A DNA stretch of 64,000 nucleotides, from assembly GCA_963978905.1 (NCBI GenBank), contig OZ022256.1, positions 45,308,001 to 45,372,000 on the forward strand. The letters run 5' to 3'. Origin of the DNA: Trichostrongylus colubriformis (lineage: Eukaryota > Nematoda > Chromadorea > Rhabditida > Trichostrongylidae). The notes beneath the pieces are model-generated. The model was given only the letters and a program-made list of their open reading frames with translations. It did not search any database and was not told where the DNA came from. Shown here one piece after another: positions 40,798 to 51,224 of the stretch. A program made the translations under genes and the position numbers. Each line of letters begins with the position of its first letter. Position 1 is the first letter of the stretch.

Positions 40798-41473
40798 GTG
40801 GCAACAGTTCTTCGTAGAGGAACACATTTCATTTACGGTTTCAACTTCATAGTACAACATCGGCAACAAGAAGAAATCCCAAGGTTGCTCACTAAAGATG
40901 ACTCCAAAACATTAGCAGCGAGTGGTTTCGATCCACCTCTGAGTTATGGGACCAGCACGCTTCCACTGCGCCACGCTGCTGTGGCAACAGTTCTTCGTAG
41001 AGGAACACATTTCATTATCGGTTTCAACTTCATAGTACAACATCGGCAACTAGAAGAAATCCCAAGGTTGCTCACTGAAGATGACTCCAAAACATTAGCA
41101 GCGAGTGGTTTCGATCCACCGGCCTCAGGGTTATGGGCCCAGCACGCTTCCACTGCGCCACGCTGCTGTGGCAACAGTATTTTTTGTAGAGGAACACATT
41201 TCGTTTACGGTTTCAACTTCATAGTACAACATCGGCAATAAGACAAGATCACAAGCCTACTCACTCTAAAGGACTCCAAAACATTAGCAGCGAGTGGTTT
41301 CGATCCACCGACCTCTGGGTTATGGGCCCAGCACGCTTCCACTGCGCCACGCTGCTGTGGTAACAGAATTTTTCGTAGAGGAACACATTTCATTTACGGT
41401 TTCAACTTCATAGTACAACATCGGCAATAAGACAAGATCACAGGCCTACTCACTCTAAAGGACTCCAAAACAT

Positions 41474-41545
41474 TAGCAGCGAGTGGTTTCGATCCACCGA
41501 CCTCTGGGTTACGGTCCCAGCACGCTTCCACTGCGCCACGCTGCT
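41474..41545 (-). tRNA. CGU-anticodon initiator-type tRNA, copy 14 of 14
   Basis: Last CGU copy in the window; cacaggcc flank. I saw none to the right of it. Confidence 0.9.
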
Positions 41546-42036
41546 GTGGCAACAGTTTTTCGTAGAGGAACACATTTCATTATCGATTTCAACTTCATAG
41601 TACAACATCGGCAACTAGAAGAAATCCCAAGGTTGCTCACTGAAGATGACTCCAAAACATTAGCAGCGAGTGGTTTCGATCCACCGACCTCAGGGTTATG
41701 GGCCCAGCACGCTTCCACTGCGCCACGCTGCTGTGGTAACAGAATTTTTCGTAGAGGAACACATTTCATTTACGGTTTCAACTTCATAGTACAACATCGG
41801 CAACTAGAAGAAATCCCAAGGTTGCTCACTAAAGATGACTCCAAAACATTAGCAGCGAGTGGTTTCGATCCACCTCTGAGTTATGGGACCAGCACGCTTC
41901 CACTGCGCCACGCTGCTGTGGAAACAGTATTTTTTGTAGAGGAACACATTTCATTATCGGTTTCAACTTCATAGTACAACATCGGCAACTAGAAGAAATC
42001 CCGATGAAATGCTCACTGAAGGTGACTCCAAAACAT

Positions 42037-42108
42037 TAGCAGCGAGTGGTTTCGAACCACCGACCTCTGGGTTATGGGCCCAGCACGCTTCCACTGCGCC
42101 ACGCTGCT
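42037..42108 (-). tRNA. A54U initiator tRNA-Met, copy 16 of 16
   Basis: Last A54U copy; its right spacer switches to the ataagacaag/cacaggcc form. Confidence 0.9.
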
Positions 42109-44105
42109 GTGGCAACAGTTCTTCGTAGAGGAACACATTTCATTATCGGTTTCAACTTCATAGTACAACATCGGCAATAAGACAAGATCACAGGCCTACT
42201 CACTCTAAAGGACTCCAAAACATTAGCAGCGAGTGGTTTCGATCCACCGACCTCTGGGTTATGGGCCCAGCACGCTTCCACTGCGCCACGCTGCTGTGGC
42301 AACAGTTTTTTGTAGAGGAACACATTTCATTTACGGTTTCAACTTCATAGTACAACATCGGCAATAAGACAAGATCACAAGCCTACTCACTCTAAAGGAC
42401 TCCAAAACATTAGCAGCGAGTGGTTTCGATCCACCGACCTCTGGGTTATGGGCCCAGCACGCTTACACTGCGCCACGCTGCTTTGGAAACAGTATTTTTT
42501 GTAGAGGAACACATTTCATTTACGGTTTCAACTTCATAGTACAACATCGGCAACTAGAAGAAATCCCAAGGTTGCTCACTGAAGATGACTCCAAAACATT
42601 AGCAGCGAGTGGTTTCGATCCACCGACCTCTGGGTTATGGGCCCAGCACGCTTCCACTGCGCCACGCTGCTGTGGCAACAGTTTTTCGTAGAGGAACACA
42701 CTTCATTATCGGTTTCAACTTCATAGTACAACATCGGCAACTAGAAGAAATCCCAAGGTTGCTCACTGAAGATGACTCCAAAACAATAGCAGCGAGTGGT
42801 TTCGATCCACCGATCTCTGGGTTATGGGCCCAGCACTCTTCCACTGCGCCACGCTGCTGTGGCAACAGTTTTTCGTAGAGGAACACATTTCATTATCGGT
42901 TTCAACTTCATAGTACAACATCGGCAACTAGAAGAAATCCCAAGGTTGCTCACTGAAGATGACTCCAAAACATTAGCAGCGAGTGGTTTCGATCCACCGA
43001 CCTCAGGGTTATGGGCCCAGCACGCTTCCACTGCGCCACGCTGCTGTGGCAACAGTATTTTTTGTAGAGGAACACACTTCGTTTACGGCTTCAACTTCAT
43101 AGTACAACATCGGCAATAAGACAAGATCACAAGCCTACTCACTCTAAAGGACTCCAAAACATTAGCAGCGAGTGGTTTCGATCCACCGACCTCTGGGTTA
43201 TGGGCCCAGCACGCTTCCACTGCGCCACGCTGCTGTGGCAACAGTATTTTTTGTAGAGGAACACATTTCATTTACGGTTTCAACTTCATAGTACAACATC
43301 GGCAATAAGACAAGATCACAAGCCTACTCATTCTAAAGGACTCCAAAACATTAGCAGCGAGTGGTTTCGATCCACCGACCTCTGGGTTATGGGCCCAGCA
43401 CGCTTCCACTGCGCCACGCTGCTGTGGTAACAGAATTTTTCGTAGAGGAACACATTTCATTTACGGTTTCAACTTCATAGTACAACATCGGCAACTAGAA
43501 GAAATCCCAAGGTTGCTCACTGAAGATGACTCCAAAACATTAGCAGCGAGTGGTTTCGATCCACCGACCTCAGGGTTATGGGCCCAGCACGCTTCCACTG
43601 CGCCACGCTGCTTTGGCAACAGTATTTTTTGTAGAGGAACACATTTCGTTTACGGTTTCAACTTCATAGTACAACATCGGCAATAAGACAAGATCACAAG
43701 CCTACTCACTCTAAAGGACTCCAAAACATTAGCAGCGAGTGGTTTCGATCCACCGACCTCTGGGTTATGGGCCCAGCACGCTTCCACTGCGCCACGCTGC
43801 TGTGGCAACAGTTTTTTGTAGAGGAACACATTTCATTTACGGTTTCAACTTCATAGTACAACATCGGCAATAAGACAAGATCACAAGCCTACTCACTCTA
43901 AAGGACTCCAAAACATTAGCAGCGAGTGGTTTCGATCCACCGACCTCTGGGTTATGGGCCCAGCACGCTTACACTGCGCCACGCTGCTTTGGAAACAGTA
44001 TTTTTTGTAGAGGAACACATTTCATTTACGGTTTCAACTTCATAGTACAACATCGGCAACTAGAAGAAATCCCAAGGTTGCTCACTGAAGATGACTCCAA
44101 AACAT

Positions 44106-47100
44106 TAGCAGCGAGTGGTTTCGATCCACCGACCTCTGGGTTATGGGCCCAGCACGCTTCCACTGCGCCACGCTGCTGTGGCAACAGTTTTTCGTAGAGG
44201 AACACATTTCATTATCGGTTTCAACTTCATAGTACAACATCGGCAACTAGAAGAAATCCCAAGGTTGCTCACTGAAGATGACTCCAAAACAATAGCAGCG
44301 AGTGGTTTCGATCCACCGATCTCTGGGTTATGGGCCCAGCACTCTTCCACTGCGCCACGCTGCTGTGGCAACAGTTTTTCGTAGAGGAACACATTTCATT
44401 ATCGGTTTCAACTTCATAGTACAACATCGGCAACTAGAAGAAATCCCAAGGTTGCTCACTGAAGATGACTCCAAAACATTAGCAGCGAGTGGTTTCGATC
44501 CACCGACCTCAGGGTTATGGGCCCAGCACGCTTCCACTGCGCCACGCTGCTGTGGCAACAGTATTTTTTGTAGAGGAACACACTTCGTTTACGGTTTCAA
44601 CTTCATAGTACAACATCGGCAATAAGACAAGATCACAAGCCTACTCACTCTAAAGGACTCCAAAACATTAGCAGCGAGTGGTTTCGATCCACCGACCTCT
44701 GGGTTATGGGCCCAGCACGCTTCCACTGCGCCACGCTGCTGTGGCAACAGTATTTTTTGTAGAGGAACACATTTCATTTACGGTTTCAACTTCATAGTAC
44801 AACATCGGCAATAAGACAAGATCACAAGCCTACTCATTCTAAAGGACTCCAAAACATTAGCAGCGAGTGGTTTCGATCCACCGACCTCTGGGTTATGGGC
44901 CCAGCACGCTTCCACTGCGCCACGCTGCTGTGGTAACAGAATTTTTCGTAGAGGAACACATTTCATTTACGGTTTCAACTTCATAGTACAACATCGGCAA
45001 TAGGACAAGATCACAAGCCTATTCACTCTAAAGGACTCCAAAACATTAGCAGCGAGTGGTTTCGATCCACCGACCTCTGGGTTATGGGCCCAGCACGCTT
45101 CCACTGCGCCACGCTGCTGTGGCAACAGTTTTTTGTAGAGGAACACATTTCATTTACGGTTTCAACTTCATAGTACAACATCGGCAATAAGACAAGATCA
45201 CAAGCCTACTCAATCTAAAGGACTCCAAAACATTAGCAGCGAGTGGTTTCGATCCACCGACCTCTGGGTTATGGGCCCAGCACGCTTCCACTGCGCCACG
45301 CTGCTGTGGTAACAGAATTTTTCGTAGAGGAACACATTTCATTTACGGTTTCAACTTCATAGTACAACATCGGCAATAGGACAAGATCACAAGCCTATTC
45401 ACTCTAAAGGACTCCAAAACATTAGCAGCGAGTGGTTTCGATCCACCGACCTCTGGGTTATGGGCCCAGCACGCTTCCACTGCGCCACGCTGCTGTGGCA
45501 ACAGTTTTTCGTAGAGGAACACATTTCATTTACGGTTTCAACTTCATAGTACAACATCGGCAACTAGAAGAAATCCCAAGGTTGCTCACTAAAGATGACT
45601 CCAAAACATTAGCAGCGAGTGGTTTCGATCCACCTCTGAGTTATGGGACCAGCACGCTTCCACTGCGCCACGCTGCTGTGGAAACAGCATTTTTTGTAGA
45701 GGAACACATTTCATTTACGGTTTCAACTTCATAGTACAACATCGGCAACTAGAAGAAATCCCAAGGTTGCTCACTGAAGATGACTCCAAAACATTAGCAG
45801 CGAGTGGTTTCGATCCACCGACCTCAGGGTTATGGGCCCAGCACGCTTCCACTGCGCCACGCTGCTGTGGTAACAGAATTTTTCGTAGAGGAACACATTT
45901 CATTTACGGTTTCAACTTCATAGTACAACATCGGCAACTAGAAGAAATCCCAAGGTTGCTCACTAAAGATGACTCCAAAACATTAGCAGCGAGTGGTTTC
46001 GATCCACCTCTGAGTTATGGGACCAGCACGCTTCCACTGCGCCACGCTGCTGTGGAAACAGCATTTTTTGTAGAGGAACACATTTCATTTACGGTTTCAA
46101 CTTCATAGTACAACATCGGCAACTAGAAGAAATCCCAAGGTTGCTCACTGAAGGTGACTCCAAAACATTAGCAGCGAGTGGTTTCGATCCACCGACCTCT
46201 GGGTTATGGGCCCAGCACGCTTCCACTGCGCCACGCTGCTGTGGCAACAGTATTTTTTGTAGAGGAACACATTTCATTTACGGTTTCAACTTCATAGTAC
46301 AACATCGGCAATAAGACAAGATCACAAGCCTACTCACTCTAAAGGACTCCAAAACATTAGCAGCGAGTGGTTTCGATCCACCGACCTCTGGGTTATGGGC
46401 CCAGCACGCTTCCACTGCGCCACGCTGCTGTGGCAACAGTTCTTCGTAGAGGAACACATTTCATTATCGGTTTCAACTTCATAGTACAACATCGGCAATA
46501 AGACAAGATCCCAAGCCTACTCACTCAAAATGACTCTAAAACATTAGCAGCGAGTGGTTTCGATCCACCGACCTCTGGGTTATGGGCCCAGCACGCTTCC
46601 ACTGCGCCACGCTGCTGTGGTAACAGAATTTTTCGTAGAGGAACACATTTCATTTACGGTTTCAACTTCATAGTACAACATCGGCAACTAGAAGAAATCC
46701 CAAGGTTGCTCACTGAAGATGACTCCAAAACATTAGCAGCGAGTGGTTTCGATCCACCGACCTCAGGGTTATGGGCCCAGCACGCTTCCACTGCGCCACG
46801 CTGCTTTGGCAACAGTATTTTTTGTAGAGGAACACATTTCGTTTACGGTTTCAACTTCATAGTACAACATCGGCAATAAGACAAGATCACAAGCCTACTC
46901 ACTCTAAAGGACTCCAAAACATTAGCAGCGAGTGGTTTCGATCCACCGACCTCTGGGTTATGGGCCCAGCACGCTTCCACTGCGCCACGCTGCTGTGGCA
47001 ACAGTTTTTTGTAGAGGAACACATTTCATTTACGGTTTCAACTTCATAGTACAACATCGGCAATAAGACAAGATCACAAGCCTACTCACTCTAAAGGACT

Positions 47101-49554
47101 CCAAAACATTAGCAGCGAGTGGTTTCGATCCACCGACCTCTGGGTTATGGGCCCAGCACGCTTCCACTGCGCCACGCTGCTGTGGCAACAGTTTTTCGTA
47201 GAGGAACACATTTCATTATCGGTTTCAACTTCATAGTACAACATCGGCAACTAGAAGAAATCCCAAGGTTGCTCACTGAAGATGACTCCAAAACAATAGC
47301 AGCGAGTGGTTTCGATCCACCGATCTCTGGGTTATGGGCCCAGCACTCTTCCACTGCGCCACGCTGCTGTGGCAACAGTTTTTCGTAGAGGAACACATTT
47401 CATTATCGGTTTCAACTTCATAGTACAACATCGGCAACTAGAAGAAATCCCAAGGTTGCTCACTGAAGATGACTCCAAAACATTAGCAGCGAGTGGTTTC
47501 GATCCACCGACCTCAGGGTTATGGGCCCAGCACGCTTCCACTGCGCCACGCTGCTGTGGCAACAGTATTTTTTGTAGAGGAACACACTTCGTTTACGGTT
47601 TCAACTTCATAGTACAACATCGGCAATAAGACAAGATCACAAGCCTACTCACTCTAAAGGACTCCAAAACATTAGCAGCGAGTGGTTTCGATCCACCGAC
47701 CTCTGGGTTATGGGCCCAGCACGCTTCCACTGCGCCACGCTGCTGTGGCAACAGTATTTTTTGTAGAGGAACACATTTCATTTACGGTTTCAACTTCATA
47801 GTACAACATCGGCAATAAGACAAGATCACAAGCCTACTCATTCTAAAGGACTCCAAAACATTAGCAGCGAGTGGTTTCGATCCACCGACCTCTGGGTTAT
47901 GGGCCCAGCACGCTTCCACTGCGCCACGCTGCTGTGGTAACAGAATTTTTCGTAGAGGAACACATTTCATTTACGGTTTCAACTTCATAGTACAACATCG
48001 GCAATAGGACAAGATCACAAGCCTATTCACTCTAAAGGACTCCAAAACATTAGCAGCGAGTGGTTTCGATCCACCGACCTCTGGGTTATGGGCCCAGCAC
48101 GCTTCCACTGCGCCACGCTGCTGTGGCAACAGTTTTTTGTAGAGGAACACATTTCATTTACGGTTTCAACTTCATAGTACAACATCGGCAATAAGACAAG
48201 ATCACAAGCCTACTCAATCTAAAGGACTCCAAAACATTAGCAGCGAGTGGTTTCGATCCACCGACCTCTGGGTTATGGGCCCAGCACGCTTCCACTGCGC
48301 CACGCTGCTGTGGTAACAGAATTTTTCGTAGAGGAACACATTTCATTTACGGTTTCAACTTCATAGTACAACATCGGCAATAGGACAAGATCACAAGCCT
48401 ATTCACTCTAAAGGACTCCAAAACATTAGCAGCGAGTGGTTTCGATCCACCGACCTCTGGGTTATGGGCCCAGCACGCTTCCACTGCGCCACGCTGCTGT
48501 GGCAACAGTTTTTCGTAGAGGAACACATTTCATTTACGGTTTCAACTTCATAGTACAACATCGGCAACTAGAAGAAATCCCAAGGTTGCTCACTAAAGAT
48601 GACTCCAAAACATTAGCAGCGAGTGGTTTCGATCCACCTCTGAGTTATGGGACCAGCACGCTTCCACTGCGCCACGCTGCTGTGGAAACAGCATTTTTTG
48701 TAGAGGAACACATTTCATTTACGGTTTCAACTTCATAGTACAACATCGGCAACTAGAAGAAATCCCAAGGTTGCTCACTGAAGATGACTCCAAAACATTA
48801 GCAGCGAGTGGTTTCGATCCACCGACCTCAGGGTTATGGGCCCAGCACGCTTCCACTGCGCCACGCTGCTGTGGTAACAGAATTTTTCGTAGAGGAACAC
48901 ATTTCATTTACGGTTTCAACTTCATAGTACAACATCGGCAACTAGAAGAAATCCCAAGGTTGCTCACTAAAGATGACTCCAAAACATTAGCAGCGAGTGG
49001 TTTCGATCCACCTCTGAGTTATGGGACCAGCACGCTTCCACTGCGCCACGCTGCTGTGGAAACAGCATTTTTTGTAGAGGAACACATTTCATTTACGGTT
49101 TCAACTTCATAGTACAACATCGGCAACTAGAAGAAATCCCAAGGTTGCTCACTGAAGGTGACTCCAAAACATTAGCAGCGAGTGGTTTCGATCCACCGAC
49201 CTCTGGGTTATGGGCCCAGCACGCTTCCACTGCGCCACGCTGCTGTGGCAACAGTATTTTTTGTAGAGGAACACATTTCATTTACGGTTTCAACTTCATA
49301 GTACAACATCGGCAATAAGACAAGATCACAAGCCTACTCACTCTAAAGGACTCCAAAACATTAGCAGCGAGTGGTTTCGATCCACCGACCTCTGGGTTAT
49401 GGGCCCAGCACGCTTCCACTGCGCCACGCTGCTGTGGCAACAGTTCTTCGTAGAGGAACACATTTCATTATCGGTTTCAACTTCATAGTACAACATCGGC
49501 AATAAGACAAGATCCCAAGCCTACTCACTCAAAATGACTCTAAAACATTAGCAG
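44106..49554 (-). repeat. Higher-order repeat at 3,004-bp offset (16 monomers)
   Basis: Block 44,106-46,550 recurs at 47,110-49,554: units at 44,115, 45,432, 45,767 and 46,089 match 47,119, 48,436, 48,771 and 49,093. A private spacer with gatcccaagcctactcactc and aaaatgactctaaaac occurs once in each copy. Beyond 49,554 the second copy meets the decaying array edge. Confidence 0.85.
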
Positions 49555-49620
49555 CGAGTGGTTTCGATCCACAGACCTCTGGGTTATGGGCCCAGCACGC
49601 TTCCACTGCGCCACGCTGCT
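49549..49620 (-). tRNA. Penultimate initiator tRNA-Met copy, mildly decayed
   Basis: Base changes appear that are absent from internal copies: plus-strand ccacagacc removes the 49:65 T-stem pair, and the leader reads ctatggcaacagattttcg. CAT anticodon intact. Confidence 0.8.
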
Positions 49621-49735
49621 ATGGCAACAGATTTTCGTAGAGGAACACATTTCATTTACGGTTTCAACTTCATAGTACAACATCGGCAATAAGACAAGGT
49701 CCGAAGCCTACTCACTCTAAAGGACTGCAAAACAT

Positions 49736-49807
49736 TAGCAGCGAGGGGTGTCGATCCACCGACCTCTGGGTTATGGCCCCAGCACGCTTCCACTCCGCCA
49801 CGCTGCT
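49736..49807 (-). pseudogene. Terminal initiator tRNA-Met copy, decayed
   Basis: Last recognisable copy. It keeps the acceptor stem and CAT anticodon. Private changes hit the T arm (plus-strand gaggggtgtcgatcc), the anticodon loop (tatggcccc, so C32 is G) and the D stem (cactccgcc). The T-arm change also damages the B box. Confidence 0.8.
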
Positions 49808-49927
49808 GTGGGAACAGTCTTCCATAGGTATACATTTCTTTCACGGTTTCATCATAGTTAGTTCAAGATCGGCAGTAAGACGAGGCCCCCGGGCCCACTC
49901 ACTCAAAATGACTCAAAAAGCATTAGC
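49808..49927. repeat. Degenerate last spacer and end of the array
   Basis: The spacer is still recognisable (acatttc, cacggtttc, gatcggca, actcactcaaaatgact) but heavily substituted, with small insertions and deletions. It ends in gcattagc, that is at the first bases of where the next tRNA would start. From 49,928 there is no array sequence. Confidence 0.8.
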
Positions 49928-50535
49928 CTAATGAACCATAAATCAAACTGTTGAGGGCGCGTGTTTCTCACAGGTTGTCATTTAGGTGTGCCCGGTATAA
50001 GCATTAAAGATATCAGTGAATTTGGCTGAGGATGGCCTCGAAACCTATTATGCTGTAACATTATTATCGAGATTAAGGATAGAGAAAGGTGGAAGAATGG
50101 GGTAATAGGGAAGAAAAAGAGAAGAAAAGGAGGAACGGAGAGAAAGGGGTAGAAAGGGGAGAGGTAGAAGGAGATGTCAACAGCAGAGGCATAAAAACTG
50201 TAAGAATAGATCACACCAGAGGATGGTTTCACTTGCATAAGTGTGAATTCAATGAATGTACGTGCTGTCGTTGCTAAACCACATCGCTTAGTTAGTTCTG
50301 TTCAGGTTATCTTATATGTAGTCCGCAGCTCACCAGTGCTACATATGTGACGCGGGAATTACGTCGCGTAGCTGAAACTGGTTTGATAATGATCGTCTGT
50401 AAACGGTCGCTCCTAAGTAACCCATTCTGAAGTCTGTGCGTTTCTGTTCAACCATATTATAAGATTTTGGTGCAATATCCACTTCCTTCCAGCTGAAAAC
50501 CGATGATGTGGTGCCGCATTCGATTTTAAATGAGT
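49928..50535. other. Gene-free flank with a polypurine tract
   Basis: No coding exon recognised. From about 50,079 to 50,177 the plus strand is almost pure purine (aaggagg, gaaagggg and similar), a low-complexity tract. ORFs across it are composition artefacts. Confidence 0.6.
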
Positions 50536-51026
50536 TTAAAGGCATATTCCAGGATTATTGGGATCACATCTCCTGCCGTGGATGGATAGTTCGACCCAAG
50601 CCACGCAGGCTGTACCTTTACCGAGGCGTGAGTGTCAGTTCCTGGAGCATGTTGAGCCAAAGAATCTAGCGCAACAGCTCGGCCCCGCCCACCCCAACCG
50701 GAGGTCTGTCTTTACTCTTCGACTCTTATCTTTGACATAGGAAGACCAGCTACGTAGCCAAGGTCTTGAAATTGGCAGTAAACCAATCGTCTCGTGAAAT
50801 AAACCCACTACTGAGTGACCTGACCCCAGACTAGGCACCGGAACACTTGCAGCACACCCCCGGCTGGAGTGGGCGGGGCCGAGCTGTTGCGCTAGATTTC
50901 TGACTCTGCACGCTCCAGGAACTGACACTCACGCCTCGGTAAAGGTACAGCCTACGTGGCCTGAATCGAACTATCCATCCACGGCAGGAAACGTGATATC
51001 CTAATAATCCTGGAATGTGCCTTTAA
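50536..51026. mobile_element. TTAA-flanked element with long terminal inverted repeats (MITE-like)
   Basis: The left arm (from 50,540) begins AGGCATATTCCAGGATTATT; the right arm, read inward from 51,022, begins AGGCACATTCCAGGATTATT. Homology of the arms runs about 160 bp (about 50,540-50,702 against 50,859-51,022) through a GC-rich inner part with ggccccgcccac. Both ends abut TTAA (50,536-50,539 and 51,023-51,026), the target duplication typical of piggyBac-type transposons. The centre (about 155 bp) has no transposase, so it would be non-autonomous. The arms differ at a modest number of sites, so it is not brand new. Family assignment rests on the TTAA only. Confidence 0.8.
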
Positions 51027-51062
51027 GTAAAAGGGACACAGCTCACAACCACTCAATGTTTC

Positions 51063-51068
51063 TTTATT
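51063..51068 (-). promoter_or_regulatory. Polyadenylation signal AATAAA
   Basis: AATAAA on the minus strand, about 157 nt after the sHSP stop codon, in an AT-rich setting; the likely 3' end signal of that gene. Confidence 0.6.
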
Positions 51069-51224
51069 AAACTATGAGGCCGAGAAAGAAGAGGAAAACC
51101 GCGAAAATTGCTTCAATCAAAAGTAGACATTCATTGAGATGGATGGAAATCGAAACGGATATTATGACTTCATCGTAACCGTAAAGTCATTTGCGAACGA
51201 TCCAACAATATGCGACAATGTCTT

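Larger units (their letters stand above)
31161..42000 (-). repeat. Higher-order repeat with 2,626-bp period (14 monomers), three to four copies
   Basis: A54U, deleted, C41A and CGU copies recur in fixed order at 2,626 bp: A54U at 31,161/33,787/36,413; C41A at 32,470/35,096; CGU at 32,659/35,285 and 33,224/35,850. The third copy is 3,563 bp because five monomers (937 bp) around 37.2-38.1 kb are duplicated inside it. The fourth, from 39,976, agrees for about 1.5-2 kb and then diverges. Confidence 0.85.
1..49927 (-). repeat. Tandem array of about 265 initiator tRNA-Met gene units (187-189 bp monomer)
   Basis: The same unit repeats head to tail with no interruption and in one orientation. Read on the minus strand, each unit is a 72-nt initiator tRNA-Met gene followed by a spacer of about 116 bp. 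Monomers are 187 bp or 189 bp, depending mainly on a leader difference (cagtttttcg versus cagtattttttg), and a few bases shorter in deletion alleles. The distance from the first complete tRNA (184) to the last (49,736) divided by about 187.7 gives about 264 intervals. The 3' spacer comes in two families: one contains aactagaagaaatcccaagg, the other ataagacaagatcacaagcc (plus-strand text). A TTTT tract lies 3 nt past the discriminator base, as expected for a Pol III terminator. The array is cut by the left window edge. Copy number depends on the assembly being right. Confidence 0.97.

Noticed and set aside
1..49927. CRISPR array
   Set aside because: The repeat is about 187 bp with no unique spacers, and it contains a folded tRNA with Pol III signals in a eukaryotic context.
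1..49927. tRNA-derived SINE cluster
   Set aside because: The units are strictly tandem, in one orientation, with no A-tails or target-site duplications, and the tRNA part is full length and intact.
50558..50928. ORFs at 50,558-50,740 and 50,635-50,928
   Set aside because: They lie in the inverted arms of the TTAA-flanked element and mirror each other.
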